In this document: in pieces, positions 25,129-34,109 of the stretch
Layout of the letters: each line of letters starts with the position of its first letter
Position numbering within the stretch: position 1 is the first letter of the stretch
Assembly: GCF_900185645.1 (NCBI RefSeq)
Contig: NZ_FYAM01000023.1
Location: forward strand, 1,136,122-1,200,121
DNA: 64,000 bases
Direction of reading: 5' to 3'
Origin: Clostridium sp. BSD9I1
GTDB lineage: Bacteria; Bacillota; Clostridia; Clostridiales; Clostridiaceae
Notes under the pieces: generated by a model
Told to the model about the DNA's origin: nothing
What the model saw: the letters and a program-made list of their open reading frames with translations, nothing else
Databases searched by the model: none
Program-made: the position numbers and the translations under genes

Positions 25129-26838
25129 TTAAACAATAAACTTTGACATTTCTGCTTTTAGATTGTTTACAATTCCAATAGATTCCCTTGTGCTTTCGAC
25201 TATTCCATTAGTTTTTTCATTTACATGTATTATTTTCTCTGCTATATTAGTTGTTCCAGAAGCCCCCTCACCTGCTGCTTCTGCTACTTGTTCAATTGTT
25301 TGTAAAACATTTTGAACGGATACTAATAATTCTTCTGAAGTAGAACTAAATTCTGTAACTAGGTTATCTACAAAAGATGCATCTTCACTATACTTTTCTG
25401 CTACATTTAACATAGATTTATATTCATTAGATACATTCTCTGTCATAAAAATCAGTAGATTATTTGAACTACTTGAAAGACTTCCTACTGATTGTATTAC
25501 CTTTTCAGTTATGTTCTGTATTTGGATTACAGTTTCTTTTGATTGTTCTGCAAGCTTTCTTATCTCATCTGCAACCACCGAAAATCCCCTTCCAGCTTCA
25601 CCAGCTCTGGCAGCTTCAATAGCTGCATTTAAGGCTAGCAAATTAGTTTGAGCTGTTATTTCCATTATTGCTTGAGATAAGATGCTAATTTGTTCAACCA
25701 CCTTAGAGTCACTAATTGCTTTTTCTAATTCTACCTTAGTTTGAATAAATATAGTATTTGCTTTATCTTGAGCTTCAATAACTCTATCCTTTGTTTCAAT
25801 AGCTCTTATGTTTATTTCCCCAGCTGCCTCTGCACCCGCTTGAGATTTTTGAGATATAGATTGTACTGCTCTTTCAACTTCCTGAGTAGTAGCTGCTATT
25901 TCCTCAGCTGATGCGGCTGTTTCTTCCATGCCTGCCGAAAGTTCTTCGGTAGTAGAAGACACTTCTTGTACATTTTCCATAAGTTCACTTGAATTTGCAC
26001 TAATAACTTCATTTATTTTCAAAGTATTTTCAGCAGTAATCTTAACTTCCTTAATAATAGTCCTTAAATTTGATAAAAATAAGTTTAATGCCTTGGCCAA
26101 ATCTGCTATTTCGTCTTTAGAGTTAACTTTAATTTCTTGTGTTAAGTCTCCTCCTCTTTCAGCAAGTGCAAAAAGCTCTCTTTTTAAAACATTCAAAGAT
26201 TTTAAAATCCCAGATATAATAGCACCCGCGAAAACTATTGCAATTACTGTTAAAACTGAAATAATTACTACTGATATCAGTATTGCTTTTGAATAAATAT
26301 CATTTCCTTCATTACTTGCTGTCCTGGCCATTTCTTTATTAAAATTCACAAGCTCTAATAGAGATACCGCTGCACTGTCAAAGGATTTTTTACCTTCTCC
26401 GCTCATAATTTTCATGGCTTCATCAGTTTTTAAATTTCTACTAAGTTCTATTGCAGCTTCATTAGCTATTATATATTCACTCCACTGCTTCTTTACCATT
26501 GAGTAAATCTCTTTATCTTTATCCTCATAAAGTGATTTCTCATATAAAGACATTATGTTTTCAATTTCCGCTTTTTTAGCTTCCATTTCCTTTTCCTTTG
26601 TACTCATTACACTCTTATCTACTGTTACTATATGTTCATATTCCAAAATTCTGAAATCCGACATCATTGTATTTAAGTCTTCTGAAAATATTATCTTTGG
26701 TATTCGATTTTCTGAAATTACAGTAGAGTGGTTATTAATCCTTTTCAAACTATTTATAGAAAAAACTCCTATAAAAATTAATGAAGCTACTAACATTGAA
26801 ATTAAGATAATCAATTTACCTTTAATAGTTTTTAGCAA
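25129..26838 (-). CDS. Methyl-accepting chemotaxis protein (4HB_MCP-HAMP)
   Basis: A 569-residue classical chemoreceptor. TM1 (about residues 8-28, [18 protein letters not shown]) and TM2 (about 187-210, [18 protein letters not shown]) bracket a periplasmic four-helix bundle; a HAMP domain follows (about 210-262). The MCP signalling hairpin has its tip at [36 protein letters not shown]. No C-terminal NWETF-type pentapeptide is present. A sigma-D-like promoter (TAAA-N15-AACGATAG) lies about 40 nt upstream. Ligand unknown. Confidence 0.93.
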   Translation of the reverse strand: MLKTIKGKLIILISMLVASLIFIGVFSINSLKRINNHSTVISENRIPKIIFSEDLNTMMSDFRILEYEHIVTVDKSVMSTKEKEMEAKKAEIENIMSLYEKSLYEDKDKEIYSMVKKQWSEYIIANEAAIELSRNLKTDEAMKIMSGEGKKSFDSAAVSLLELVNFNKEMARTASNEGNDIYSKAILISVVIISVLTVIAIVFAGAIISGILKSLNVLKRELFALAERGGDLTQEIKVNSKDEIADLAKALNLFLSNLRTIIKEVKITAENTLKINEVISANSSELMENVQEVSSTTEELSAGMEETAASAEEIAATTQEVERAVQSISQKSQAGAEAAGEINIRAIETKDRVIEAQDKANTIFIQTKVELEKAISDSKVVEQISILSQAIMEITAQTNLLALNAAIEAARAGEAGRGFSVVADEIRKLAEQSKETVIQIQNITEKVIQSVGSLSSSSNNLLIFMTENVSNEYKSMLNVAEKYSEDASFVDNLVTEFSSTSEELLVSVQNVLQTIEQVAEAAGEGASGTTNIAEKIIHVNEKTNGIVESTRESIGIVNNLKAEMSKFIV

Positions 26839-26875
26839 TTGCTTTCCCCCTAACCTAATAAAATATTTAACTATA

Positions 26876-26902
26876 CTATCGTTCGATATATAATCTACTT
26901 TA
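26876..26902 (-). promoter_or_regulatory. Sigma-D-like promoter candidate for chemoreceptor
   Basis: Minus strand TAAA (26899-26902), 15 nt, AACGATAG (26876-26883). It matches TAAA-N15-GCCGATAA at the -35 and at the CGATA core. Weaker than the candidate at 4623-4649 but placed correctly for the chemoreceptor ending at 25129. Confidence 0.5.
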
Positions 26903-26951
26903 ATTTTATTAATTATATATTAACAATTATATTTTTATAGACATATTGTTG

Positions 26952-26995
26952 ATTAAGAAACTTATAAATATTATAATATTTATAAGTTTCTTAAT
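26952..26995. repeat. 44-bp perfect palindrome in divergent intergenic region
   Basis: Arms of 22 bp (left begins ATTAAGAAACTTATAAATA) meet with no loop. It lies 114 bp before the chemoreceptor start and 66 bp before the TetR start. It has no T-run, so it is not a terminator; a double operator for the divergent TetR protein is the simplest reading. Confidence 0.9.
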
Positions 26996-27060
26996 AATAT
27001 CAATTAATTTCAAAGTATTACCTTCACAATAGAATGACTATGAAATGAGGAAATATTCTA

Positions 27061-27684
27061 ATGTCAAAAAACTCTAGCGATAAAAGATCACTTCAAACTA
27101 AAAAGATAATAAAAGATACTTTATCAGATTTAATTGAAGAAAAGGGTTTTAATGAAATATCAGTTACAGACTTAACTAGAAGAGCTAATATAAATAGAGG
27201 TACATTTTATCTACATTATGCTGATAAATATGATTTATTAGAACAGGTCGAAGAAGAATTGATAAAAGAAATTCAAGAGCATACCAAAAATTTAGATTGC
27301 CTAGATTTGCTAAATATAAATCTTGTAAGTGACTCTGATCCATTTACAATAAAGCTTCTTGAATATATTAAAGAAAATGCAAGCTTCATTAAGGCTATTT
27401 TAGGTCCAAAGGGTGATCCCATGTTTCGCATTAAGCTTAAAAAACTTATAGAAGCTAATTTATTTGAAAAACAACTGTCAAGTGAGTATAATCCAGGAAA
27501 TATGTTAGTTGAGGAAGAGTATTTTATTTCTTACGTACTTTCAGCTCATTTAGGAGTAATTATGCATTGGCTTGAAAATGACCTAGAAAAATCCCCAAGG
27601 GACATAGCACTGATGTTATCGAAACTATCTATGCTTGGAAGTTTTACGGTGTCAGGACTAGGAAATACTAAGAATGAAATTTAA
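27061..27684 (+). CDS. TetR/AcrR family transcriptional regulator
   Basis: A 207-residue regulator. The HTH is FNEISVTDLTRRANINRGTFYLHYADKYDLL within the first 60 residues; the C-terminal ligand domain includes FIKAILGPKGDPMFRIKL and a TetR_C_8-like helix pair (SAHLGVIMHWLEND). A GAGGAAA ribosome site precedes ATG. The gene is divergent from a chemoreceptor and convergent with the MATE efflux gene. The 44-bp palindrome in its promoter region is a plausible autoregulatory operator. Candidate targets are itself, the chemoreceptor or the MATE pump (inference). Confidence 0.88.
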   Translation: MSKNSSDKRSLQTKKIIKDTLSDLIEEKGFNEISVTDLTRRANINRGTFYLHYADKYDLLEQVEEELIKEIQEHTKNLDCLDLLNINLVSDSDPFTIKLLEYIKENASFIKAILGPKGDPMFRIKLKKLIEANLFEKQLSSEYNPGNMLVEEEYFISYVLSAHLGVIMHWLENDLEKSPRDIALMLSKLSMLGSFTVSGLGNTKNEI

Positions 27685-27743
27685 TACTAACTCTTAGATT
27701 TCATTTCTTAAAATTCATTTTGTTTCTAGAAAATATAGATTAT

Positions 27744-27785
27744 TAAGAGATTTATTAGCTTTAATTTGACTTAATAAATCTCTTA
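27744..27785. terminator. Convergent terminator, TetR/MATE
   Basis: TAAGAGATTTATTA (27744-27757) pairs with TAATAAATCTCTTA (27772-27785), a perfect 14-bp stem with AT-rich flanks, between the convergent TetR and MATE genes. T-runs are weak on either side. Confidence 0.6.
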
Positions 27786-27842
27786 TTTAATATTGATATT
27801 ATAATCTTGTAATTTATGATTTTCCTAGTATTTGTAATGTAT

Positions 27843-29252
27843 TTATCTCAACTTTATATATTTCCATTTTCCTGTTTTAAATCTTATATAAACAAATAGC
27901 CATCTTACAAATTGGTCTACAAATACCGCCATCCACGCTCCCGCCAGTCCATATCCACATATGTTGACAAATATATGTGCAAGTGCAACTCTAATTAGTA
28001 TTGCTCCAAAAAATGTAGCTATTAAAGGCCAAAATGTATCTCCTGCTCCTCTTAGCCCTCCTGCTAATATAAGCTGAGATGACTGAAACGGTTGCACTAA
28101 CGCTATTATTTTTAAGGCTATAGATGATTTCTTTATAATCTCTGGATCATTTGAATATAATCCTACAAGCTGCGGACCAAAGAAAAAGAATATTACAGCC
28201 ATAAACGTAGATATCATTGATCCAATTTTTCGTGTTTCTTTTGCATAATTTTCAGCCTGAGAATGTTCGTTAGTTCCAAGGCTTCTACCCACTAAGGATG
28301 AGGCTGCTATCCCAAAGGCCTGGCCTGGCTGGAATGAAAGACTTAATATATTTAGTGATATCTGATGCGCTGCGTAAACAACGGTTCCAAGTCCTGCAAC
28401 TATTTTAACAAATAAAAGCACGCCCACCCTTAAAGCCAGTTGCTCTAAAGAAGCAGGTACACCTATCTTTATTAAATTGTACATTATATTTTTATTAAAC
28501 TTAAAAGGCTTTTTTAAATTAAGTTTAATGATACTTTCACCTTTTATAACATATCTAAATAAAAGTATACTTGCAACCACATTTGATATAGCAGTTGATA
28601 TTCCTGCTCCAGTGATGCCAAGGCTTGGAAAGCCTAAAAGACCATATATAAGAATTGCATTACCAATAACATTTAAAAAATTTGCTTTCAGGTTTATCTT
28701 CATGGGTATTTTTGTTTCGCCAATTCCTCTAAGTGCTGCTGATATAGACATACTAAATGATTGAAATATAAACCCTATCATAATAATTTTAAAATAAGTT
28801 TTACCCACTCCTAAAGTATCAGATTGTGCTCCCATAAACTTCATAATAGGCTCAGTAAACATTATTCCAAGGATTGATAGAGGTATTGCTAGCATCATCA
28901 AGCTTAACAACATTACATGCTTTAATGTTGTTTCTATTTTTTCATTTTTACCAGCCCCTAGATACCTGGCAACCATAGCTGTACCACCTACATTTAAAGC
29001 CTGAACAAGGGACAATCCTATAAATAAGGGTTGATTTGTTATACCTACAGCTGCAACAGAAGCTGCTGCTACTCCATTATCAGTTATTCTTCCAAGCATC
29101 ATCATGTCTATCATACTAAAAAGTGATCCTAAAAGAAGTTCTACAAGAACAGGCCATGCAATATTAATAACATCAGCTCTGATTGAATTATTAAACCACA
29201 AAAACAATTTACTTTTTTCAGCATTCTTATATTCTAAGTCAGCCATTATCAT
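27843..29252 (-). CDS. MATE family efflux transporter
   Basis: A 469-residue, 12-helix multidrug/Na+ or H+ antiporter. Two homologous halves are visible: residues 25-240 (MIDMMMLGRITDNGVAAASVAA, PLFIGLSLVQALNVGGTAMVARYLG) and 255-460 (GVPASLEQLALRVGVLLF, QPGQAFGIAASSLVGRSLG, FQSSQLILAGGLRGAGDTFWP). The pair of GxG-type and PxR motifs is standard for the DinF/NorM family. The start may be two codons later; spacing from AGAAAG does not decide. Single-gene unit; substrate unknown. Confidence 0.93.
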   Translation of the reverse strand: MIMADLEYKNAEKSKLFLWFNNSIRADVINIAWPVLVELLLGSLFSMIDMMMLGRITDNGVAAASVAAVGITNQPLFIGLSLVQALNVGGTAMVARYLGAGKNEKIETTLKHVMLLSLMMLAIPLSILGIMFTEPIMKFMGAQSDTLGVGKTYFKIIMIGFIFQSFSMSISAALRGIGETKIPMKINLKANFLNVIGNAILIYGLLGFPSLGITGAGISTAISNVVASILLFRYVIKGESIIKLNLKKPFKFNKNIMYNLIKIGVPASLEQLALRVGVLLFVKIVAGLGTVVYAAHQISLNILSLSFQPGQAFGIAASSLVGRSLGTNEHSQAENYAKETRKIGSMISTFMAVIFFFFGPQLVGLYSNDPEIIKKSSIALKIIALVQPFQSSQLILAGGLRGAGDTFWPLIATFFGAILIRVALAHIFVNICGYGLAGAWMAVFVDQFVRWLFVYIRFKTGKWKYIKLR

Positions 29253-29422
29253 TCTTCTTTCTATATCTTATTTGTATATCTTTTATTGTACACTACATTA
29301 TATTCGCTTTAAAAATATATTTCCCAGGATAACAGTCTAAAAAACTTATTTTTATACGTTTACTCTAGGTTTATCTTTGAATAATTTACTTTTTTATACA
29401 TAATTAATTTATTATAAATTAA

Positions 29423-29448
29423 AACCCTGAGGATCACTCCTCAGGGTT
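29423..29448 (-). terminator. Terminator of marR-ftsH-thioesterase operon
   Basis: AACCCTGAGGA (29423-29433) pairs perfectly with TCCTCAGGGTT (29438-29448), and TTTTAATTTA follows on the minus strand. It lies 18 nt past the thioesterase stop. Confidence 0.85.
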
Positions 29449-29465
29449 ACAATATTATATTGTAT

Positions 29466-29882
29466 TTATTTAAGATTTTCTAGTTTACTCCAAAGATCTG
29501 GATTCTTCTTTTTAACATTTAATATTTTAAAGTTTTCTTTATTTACAAATGCCTGAGTAGTTTTTCCTTCTGCAATAAGTTTATCATCATCATTTCTTAT
29601 AACCCTATATTGTAACACTACCTTAATTGGAGTTAATTCATCTAAACTAGTTTCAATTATAAGATTTTCAGCATACTTTGCTCCTTGAATATATTTACAT
29701 TGTGTTTCAATGAGCGGCATCATTATGCCCATATCTTCTATATCCTTATATGAAACACCTGATCCAACAATAAAATCTTCTCTTGCAGTTTCAAAATATA
29801 CATAATAATTAGAGTGATGCACAATTCCCATTTGGTCTGTTTCTGCATACCTAACCTTTAGCTCTGTTGTACTTTTATACAT
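29466..29882 (-). CDS. YbgC-type acyl-CoA thioesterase (hotdog fold)
   Basis: A 138-residue 4-hydroxybenzoyl-CoA-type thioesterase. The catalytic motif YAETDQMGIVHHSNYYVYFE contains the Asp nucleophile/base region, and the second hotdog half follows the family to FVNKENFKILN. YbgC relatives hydrolyse short- or medium-chain acyl-CoA and are often linked to the membrane. It lies 53 nt downstream of ftsH with no hairpin between, so it is probably the last gene of marR-ftsH-ybgC. Confidence 0.9.
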   Translation of the reverse strand: MYKSTTELKVRYAETDQMGIVHHSNYYVYFETAREDFIVGSGVSYKDIEDMGIMMPLIETQCKYIQGAKYAENLIIETSLDELTPIKVVLQYRVIRNDDDKLIAEGKTTQAFVNKENFKILNVKKKNPDLWSKLENLK

Positions 29883-29935
29883 AAAAAACTCATTCCTTTC
29901 ATTAGTACTTAAAGTTCACTCTATATTTTTTTAAC

Positions 29936-31870
29936 TTATGTGTTACTCTTATTTAAAACTTCCGTTTTGTCATCTCCCAATACTTCAGTTTTATCATCAT
30001 TTATAACTTGAGTCTTATCACTATCTAAAATTTCTGTGCTACCACCATTTAAAATTTCCATGAATTCATCACCTGATATAGTTTCTTTTTCCCACAAATA
30101 CTTTGCCAATTCATGAAGTTTATCTTTATTTTCATTTAAAATATCAACTGCTTTTTTATAAGATTCTTTAATTATTTTTAAAACTTCTGTATCTACCTTT
30201 GCTGCAGTTTCAGCAGAACAAGCTAGGGATGCATCTCCCCCAAGATATTGATTTGATACAGTTTCTAGCGCCATCATGCTAAAATCTTCACTCATACCAT
30301 AACGTGTAACCATTGCTCTAGCGATTCTTGTTGCTTGCTCAATATCATTGGAAGCACCTGTGGTAATAGAATCGAATATAATTTCCTCTGCAGCACGTCC
30401 ACCAGTAAAAGTAGTAATTTTATTAAGCATTTCTTCTTTAGACATTAAAACACGTTCTCCCTCTTCCACCTGCATAGTATATCCAAGTGCACCAGAGGTT
30501 CTAGGGATAATAGTAATTTTATGAACAGGTGCAGTATTTTTTTGCTTTGCTGCAACCAAGGCATGCCCAATTTCATGATAAGCAACAATAAGTTTTTCTT
30601 TTGTTGGAACAACAGCTCCCTTTCGTTGATATCCAGCAATAACTGTTTCAATAGATTCATCAAAGTCAGATTGATTTACCTCTATTCTGTTGCTTCTTAC
30701 AGCTCTTAATGCCGCCTCATTTGCAATGTTTGCAAGCTCAGCACCTGATGCTCCAGAGGTTGCTCTTGCTACTTTATTATAATCAATATTTTTATCTACT
30801 TTAATTTTTTTAGTATGCACCTTTAAGATTTCTTCTCGTCCTTTTAAATCAGGAAGCTCTACCGGAACACGTCTGTCAAATCTACCAGGTCTTAAAAGAG
30901 CCTTATCTAGTATTTCAGGACGATTAGTTGCAGCAAGAATTACAACTCCTTTGCCACCATCAAACCCATCCATTTCAGTTAATAATTGATTAAGTGTTTG
31001 TTCTCGTTCGTCATTTCCAGTCATGCCGGAATTGTCACGCTTTTTTCCAATAGCATCAATTTCATCTATGAATACAATACAAGGAGCCTTTTCTTGCGCC
31101 TGCTTAAATAAATCTCTTACCCTTGCTGCACCCATACCTACAAACATCTCAACGAACTCAGATCCTGAAATAGAAAAAAATGGAACTTTCGCCTCACCAG
31201 CAACTGCCTGAGCAAGTAGTGTTTTCCCTGTACCTGGAGGACCAACTAGTAATGCTCCCTTTGGAAGTCTTGCTCCAATTTCTTTGTATTTATCAGGTCT
31301 ATGCAAAAAGTCTACAATCTCAGTAAGTGCTTCTTTTGCCTCGTCTTGGCCAGCAACGTCTCCAAAGGTCTTACCTGTTTGTGCAGCAACATAAACTTTG
31401 GCATTACTTTTTCCAAAACTCATTTTATTTCCCATGCCACCCATTTTCTTTTGCATCATTCTTCCAAGTATCTGCCCCATTCCTATGAAAAGAACCATTG
31501 GTAAAATCCAATTCATTAAAAAATTAGTAAGTGGAGAATTTTCTTTAGGAATTACTCTAGAGTATTTAATTTCTTTAGCTTTTTTAGCATCTTCCAAACG
31601 CTGAACAAAGTCTTTATCCTCTAATCTTCCTGTCTCATATATCTTTTCTTCACCATCTGCTTTAGAATTAAATATAATCTTTGTATCCCTTACCTCCACT
31701 GTATCAATTTTTTTCTCATTTATCATTTTTACAAATGTTCCATAATCAACTTCAGAAATACGTTGTTTTTGAAGATTAGGCATAAGCCATGTATTTAGCA
31801 TCATAAGTCCTATAAATGCCAGTATATAATAATAAAACAAAGGACCTTTAAGTTTCTTTATATTTTTCAT
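29936..31870 (-). CDS. ftsH: ATP-dependent zinc metalloprotease FtsH with Thr-rich repeat tail
   Basis: A 644-residue membrane AAA+ protease. TM1 (about 12-30) and TM2 (about 112-132) flank an extracytoplasmic loop; the AAA module has GPPGTGKT (Walker A), [12 protein letters not shown] (Walker B) and [11 protein letters not shown] (second region of homology). The zinc site is YHEIGHALV, with the third ligand Asp region [12 protein letters not shown]. The last 30 residues carry four T-[EQ]-[IV]-[LI] repeats (STEIL, KTQVI, KTEVL, KTEVL) that are not part of the fold. It is separated by 33 nt from marR upstream and shares its promoter. Confidence 0.96.
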   Translation of the reverse strand: MKNIKKLKGPLFYYYILAFIGLMMLNTWLMPNLQKQRISEVDYGTFVKMINEKKIDTVEVRDTKIIFNSKADGEEKIYETGRLEDKDFVQRLEDAKKAKEIKYSRVIPKENSPLTNFLMNWILPMVLFIGMGQILGRMMQKKMGGMGNKMSFGKSNAKVYVAAQTGKTFGDVAGQDEAKEALTEIVDFLHRPDKYKEIGARLPKGALLVGPPGTGKTLLAQAVAGEAKVPFFSISGSEFVEMFVGMGAARVRDLFKQAQEKAPCIVFIDEIDAIGKKRDNSGMTGNDEREQTLNQLLTEMDGFDGGKGVVILAATNRPEILDKALLRPGRFDRRVPVELPDLKGREEILKVHTKKIKVDKNIDYNKVARATSGASGAELANIANEAALRAVRSNRIEVNQSDFDESIETVIAGYQRKGAVVPTKEKLIVAYHEIGHALVAAKQKNTAPVHKITIIPRTSGALGYTMQVEEGERVLMSKEEMLNKITTFTGGRAAEEIIFDSITTGASNDIEQATRIARAMVTRYGMSEDFSMMALETVSNQYLGGDASLACSAETAAKVDTEVLKIIKESYKKAVDILNENKDKLHELAKYLWEKETISGDEFMEILNGGSTEILDSDKTQVINDDKTEVLGDDKTEVLNKSNT

Positions 31871-31903
31871 TTTTATTAATACTCCTTATCTTAATTAATT
31901 TTA

Positions 31904-32356
31904 CTATAAACTCATATCTGAATTATTTATCTTCTGTAATAAAACATTTAGCTTTTGTAATCCTTCAATAATGTCATTTATATTTTCTGTAGATTCGGTT
32001 TTTAAAGAAATATCAAACTTTCTCGTAAGCAAATCTTCAATATCTAAAATAGCACTTTCTCCCTTTTCTGACAAGTGAACTTTTACAACTCTTTCATCCA
32101 TCTTATCTCGCACACGATTTAAAAACCCTTCTTTTTCTAACTTCCTACACATAGCTGAAATATTTGCCCCTGCCACACATAAATTCTTTCCTAAATTTCC
32201 AATTGTTTGTTCCTGTTCTCTAACATCTGTAAGTATTCTTACCTGCATAGCAGTTAACCCATGCTTGTCATACATGGGGCGGAAAATACTATCCATATTT
32301 ACCGATATATCTCTAAGCAAATTCCATATAGTATTATTAAAATCCATAACCTCCAT
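31904..32356 (-). CDS. MarR family transcriptional regulator
   Basis: A 150-residue winged-helix regulator with MarR organisation: a dimer helix, TAMQVRILTDVREQEQTI, the HTH NLGKNLCVAGANISAMCRKLE, and the wing DKMDERVVKVHLSEKG. GGAGG lies 8 nt before the ATG. It is the first gene of a unit with ftsH and the thioesterase, driven by a TTGACA-17-TATTAT promoter. MarR proteins usually repress their own operon and respond to phenolic or lipophilic ligands, so control of FtsH by membrane stress signals is possible. Confidence 0.9.
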   Translation of the reverse strand: MEVMDFNNTIWNLLRDISVNMDSIFRPMYDKHGLTAMQVRILTDVREQEQTIGNLGKNLCVAGANISAMCRKLEKEGFLNRVRDKMDERVVKVHLSEKGESAILDIEDLLTRKFDISLKTESTENINDIIEGLQKLNVLLQKINNSDMSL

Positions 32357-32411
32357 ATTCTATTCCTCCAAACTTTTTGTAAACATTCATTAAATTATAT
32401 ATACAATATAG

Positions 32412-32440
32412 ATAATATGTTTTATAATTTATATTGTCAA
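32412..32440 (-). promoter_or_regulatory. Promoter of the marR-ftsH operon
   Basis: Minus-strand TTGACA (32435-32440), 17-bp spacer and TATTAT (32412-32417), a near-consensus sigma-A promoter starting transcription about 50 nt before the marR ATG. Confidence 0.75.
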
Positions 32441-32532
32441 TACACAGAACAGTTAATTAATAAATTAGTCATAAATGTTTATTAAAGTTTTCATATATTG
32501 TATAAATTATAGTTCAAAAGGAAGTCATGCTT

Positions 32533-34068
32533 ATGAAAAAATTATTAAAATTACTTTTTAGCAGAGCATTTTTAATTGGATGTGCTATTCTTGTTCAGAT
32601 TTTTACTCTTGTTATTATGATTTGGAAGTTTGGAGAATATTTCATTTATTTTAATACTATCAGCTCTCTACTCAGCGCTATTGCAGTACTGTGGATTATT
32701 AACAATAAAAACAACCCTGCATATAAGATAGCCTGGATAATTCCAATTATGCTGTTTCCTATTTTCGGAGGACTTTTTTATTTAATGTTTGGTGGGAACC
32801 AGATTAGCAAGCGTAATAAACAAAAAATGAAATTAATGTATAGTAAAATGTTTAATATTTTAAATAGAGATAAAAATACTTTAAAGGAAATTGAATCTAA
32901 AGATAAAAATGCGGCAAATCAAGCACGTTATATAGAAAAGTATTCTTTATGTCCTGTATACCCAAATTTATTTTCAGAGTATTTAACACCTGGGGAAATG
33001 AAATTCGAAAGATTAAAACAAGAATTAAAAAAAGCACAGAAATATATATTTTTAGAATATTTTATTATCGAAGAAGGAGTCATGTGGAATTCTATTTTAG
33101 ATATTCTCATAGAAAAAGTAAATCAAGGCGTAGATGTTCGTGTGATTTATGATGATTTTGGCTGCTTAACAAAACTTCCATATAAATATGATAAACATCT
33201 AAAAAATCTTGGCATTAAGTGTTGTGCTTTTAATCCTCTCATTCCAGTACTATCAATAAGAATAAATAATCGTGATCATCGTAAAATTGTTGTGATTGAT
33301 GGCCATACAGCCTTTACAGGTGGTGTTAACCTTGCAGATGAATATATAAACGCCTGCGAAAAATATGGGCATTGGAAAGACTCTGCCATTATGATTCAAG
33401 GTGAAGCAGTTTGGAACTTTACAATTATGTTTCTTTCTCTGTGGAACTATTTGAACAATACAGATGAAGACTATGATAAGTATAAGTGTTTGTTCGCTGA
33501 TGGAAAAGCATTTGAAAAGGATGGCTATATACTTCCTTTCGCTGATAGTCCTTTAGATGGGGAAGCTTTAGGTGAATCTGTATATATGAACTTAATTAAC
33601 AATGCAAAGGATTATATCTACATCAATACTCCTTATTTAATTCTTGACCATGAAATGACTATTGCTCTATCTTTGGCAGCAAAACGTGGAGTGGATGTTA
33701 AAATCGTAACTCCTTTTATTCCTGATAAAGCCTATGTTCATACAGTAACTCGTTCATATTATAAACCTTTAATTGAAAGTGGCGTAAAGATTTATGAATA
33801 TACCCCTGGCTTTATTCACGCTAAGTCTATTGTGGCAGACGATGACTTTGCTATAATAGGTACCATTAATCTTGACTACAGAAGCCTTTATCTACACTTT
33901 GAATGTGCAGTATGGATGTACAAAACAAGTAGTATTCTTGATATTAAGGGTGATTTTATTGATACACTGAAAAAATGTAAATTTGTTGATTTAAATCAAT
34001 ATAGAAATTTATCCTGGTATAAAAAGATTATGACATTAGTTTTACGTGTGTTTGCACCGCTGATGTAA
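32533..34068 (+). CDS. cls: Cardiolipin synthase
   Basis: About 511 residues. Two N-terminal membrane helices (FLIGCAILVQIFTLVIMIW and IAWIIPIMLFPIFGGLFYL), the PLDc_N domain, then two HKD phospholipase D motifs: NRDHRKIVVIDGHTAFTGG and HAKSIVADDDFAIIGTINLD. It joins two phosphatidylglycerols to make cardiolipin and glycerol at the membrane. I use ATG 32533, which has AAGGAAG at good spacing; ATG at 32527 is too close. It is transcribed alone, divergent from marR-ftsH. Confidence 0.95.
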   Translation: MKKLLKLLFSRAFLIGCAILVQIFTLVIMIWKFGEYFIYFNTISSLLSAIAVLWIINNKNNPAYKIAWIIPIMLFPIFGGLFYLMFGGNQISKRNKQKMKLMYSKMFNILNRDKNTLKEIESKDKNAANQARYIEKYSLCPVYPNLFSEYLTPGEMKFERLKQELKKAQKYIFLEYFIIEEGVMWNSILDILIEKVNQGVDVRVIYDDFGCLTKLPYKYDKHLKNLGIKCCAFNPLIPVLSIRINNRDHRKIVVIDGHTAFTGGVNLADEYINACEKYGHWKDSAIMIQGEAVWNFTIMFLSLWNYLNNTDEDYDKYKCLFADGKAFEKDGYILPFADSPLDGEALGESVYMNLINNAKDYIYINTPYLILDHEMTIALSLAAKRGVDVKIVTPFIPDKAYVHTVTRSYYKPLIESGVKIYEYTPGFIHAKSIVADDDFAIIGTINLDYRSLYLHFECAVWMYKTSSILDIKGDFIDTLKKCKFVDLNQYRNLSWYKKIMTLVLRVFAPLM

Positions 34069-34109
34069 AAAAGAAGGAATTTCGCTTTTGCGAAATTCCT
34101 TCTTTTTTT
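34067..34109. terminator. Bidirectional terminator between cls and htpG
   Basis: GAAGGAATTTCGC and GCGAAATTCCTTC arms with a TTTT loop, A-run on one side and seven T's on the other. Serves convergent cls (plus) and htpG (minus). Confidence 0.9.

Noticed and set aside
30445..30663. Alternative-frame ORF on the same strand within ftsH
   Set aside because: It is wholly inside the conserved AAA/protease coding region with no SD.
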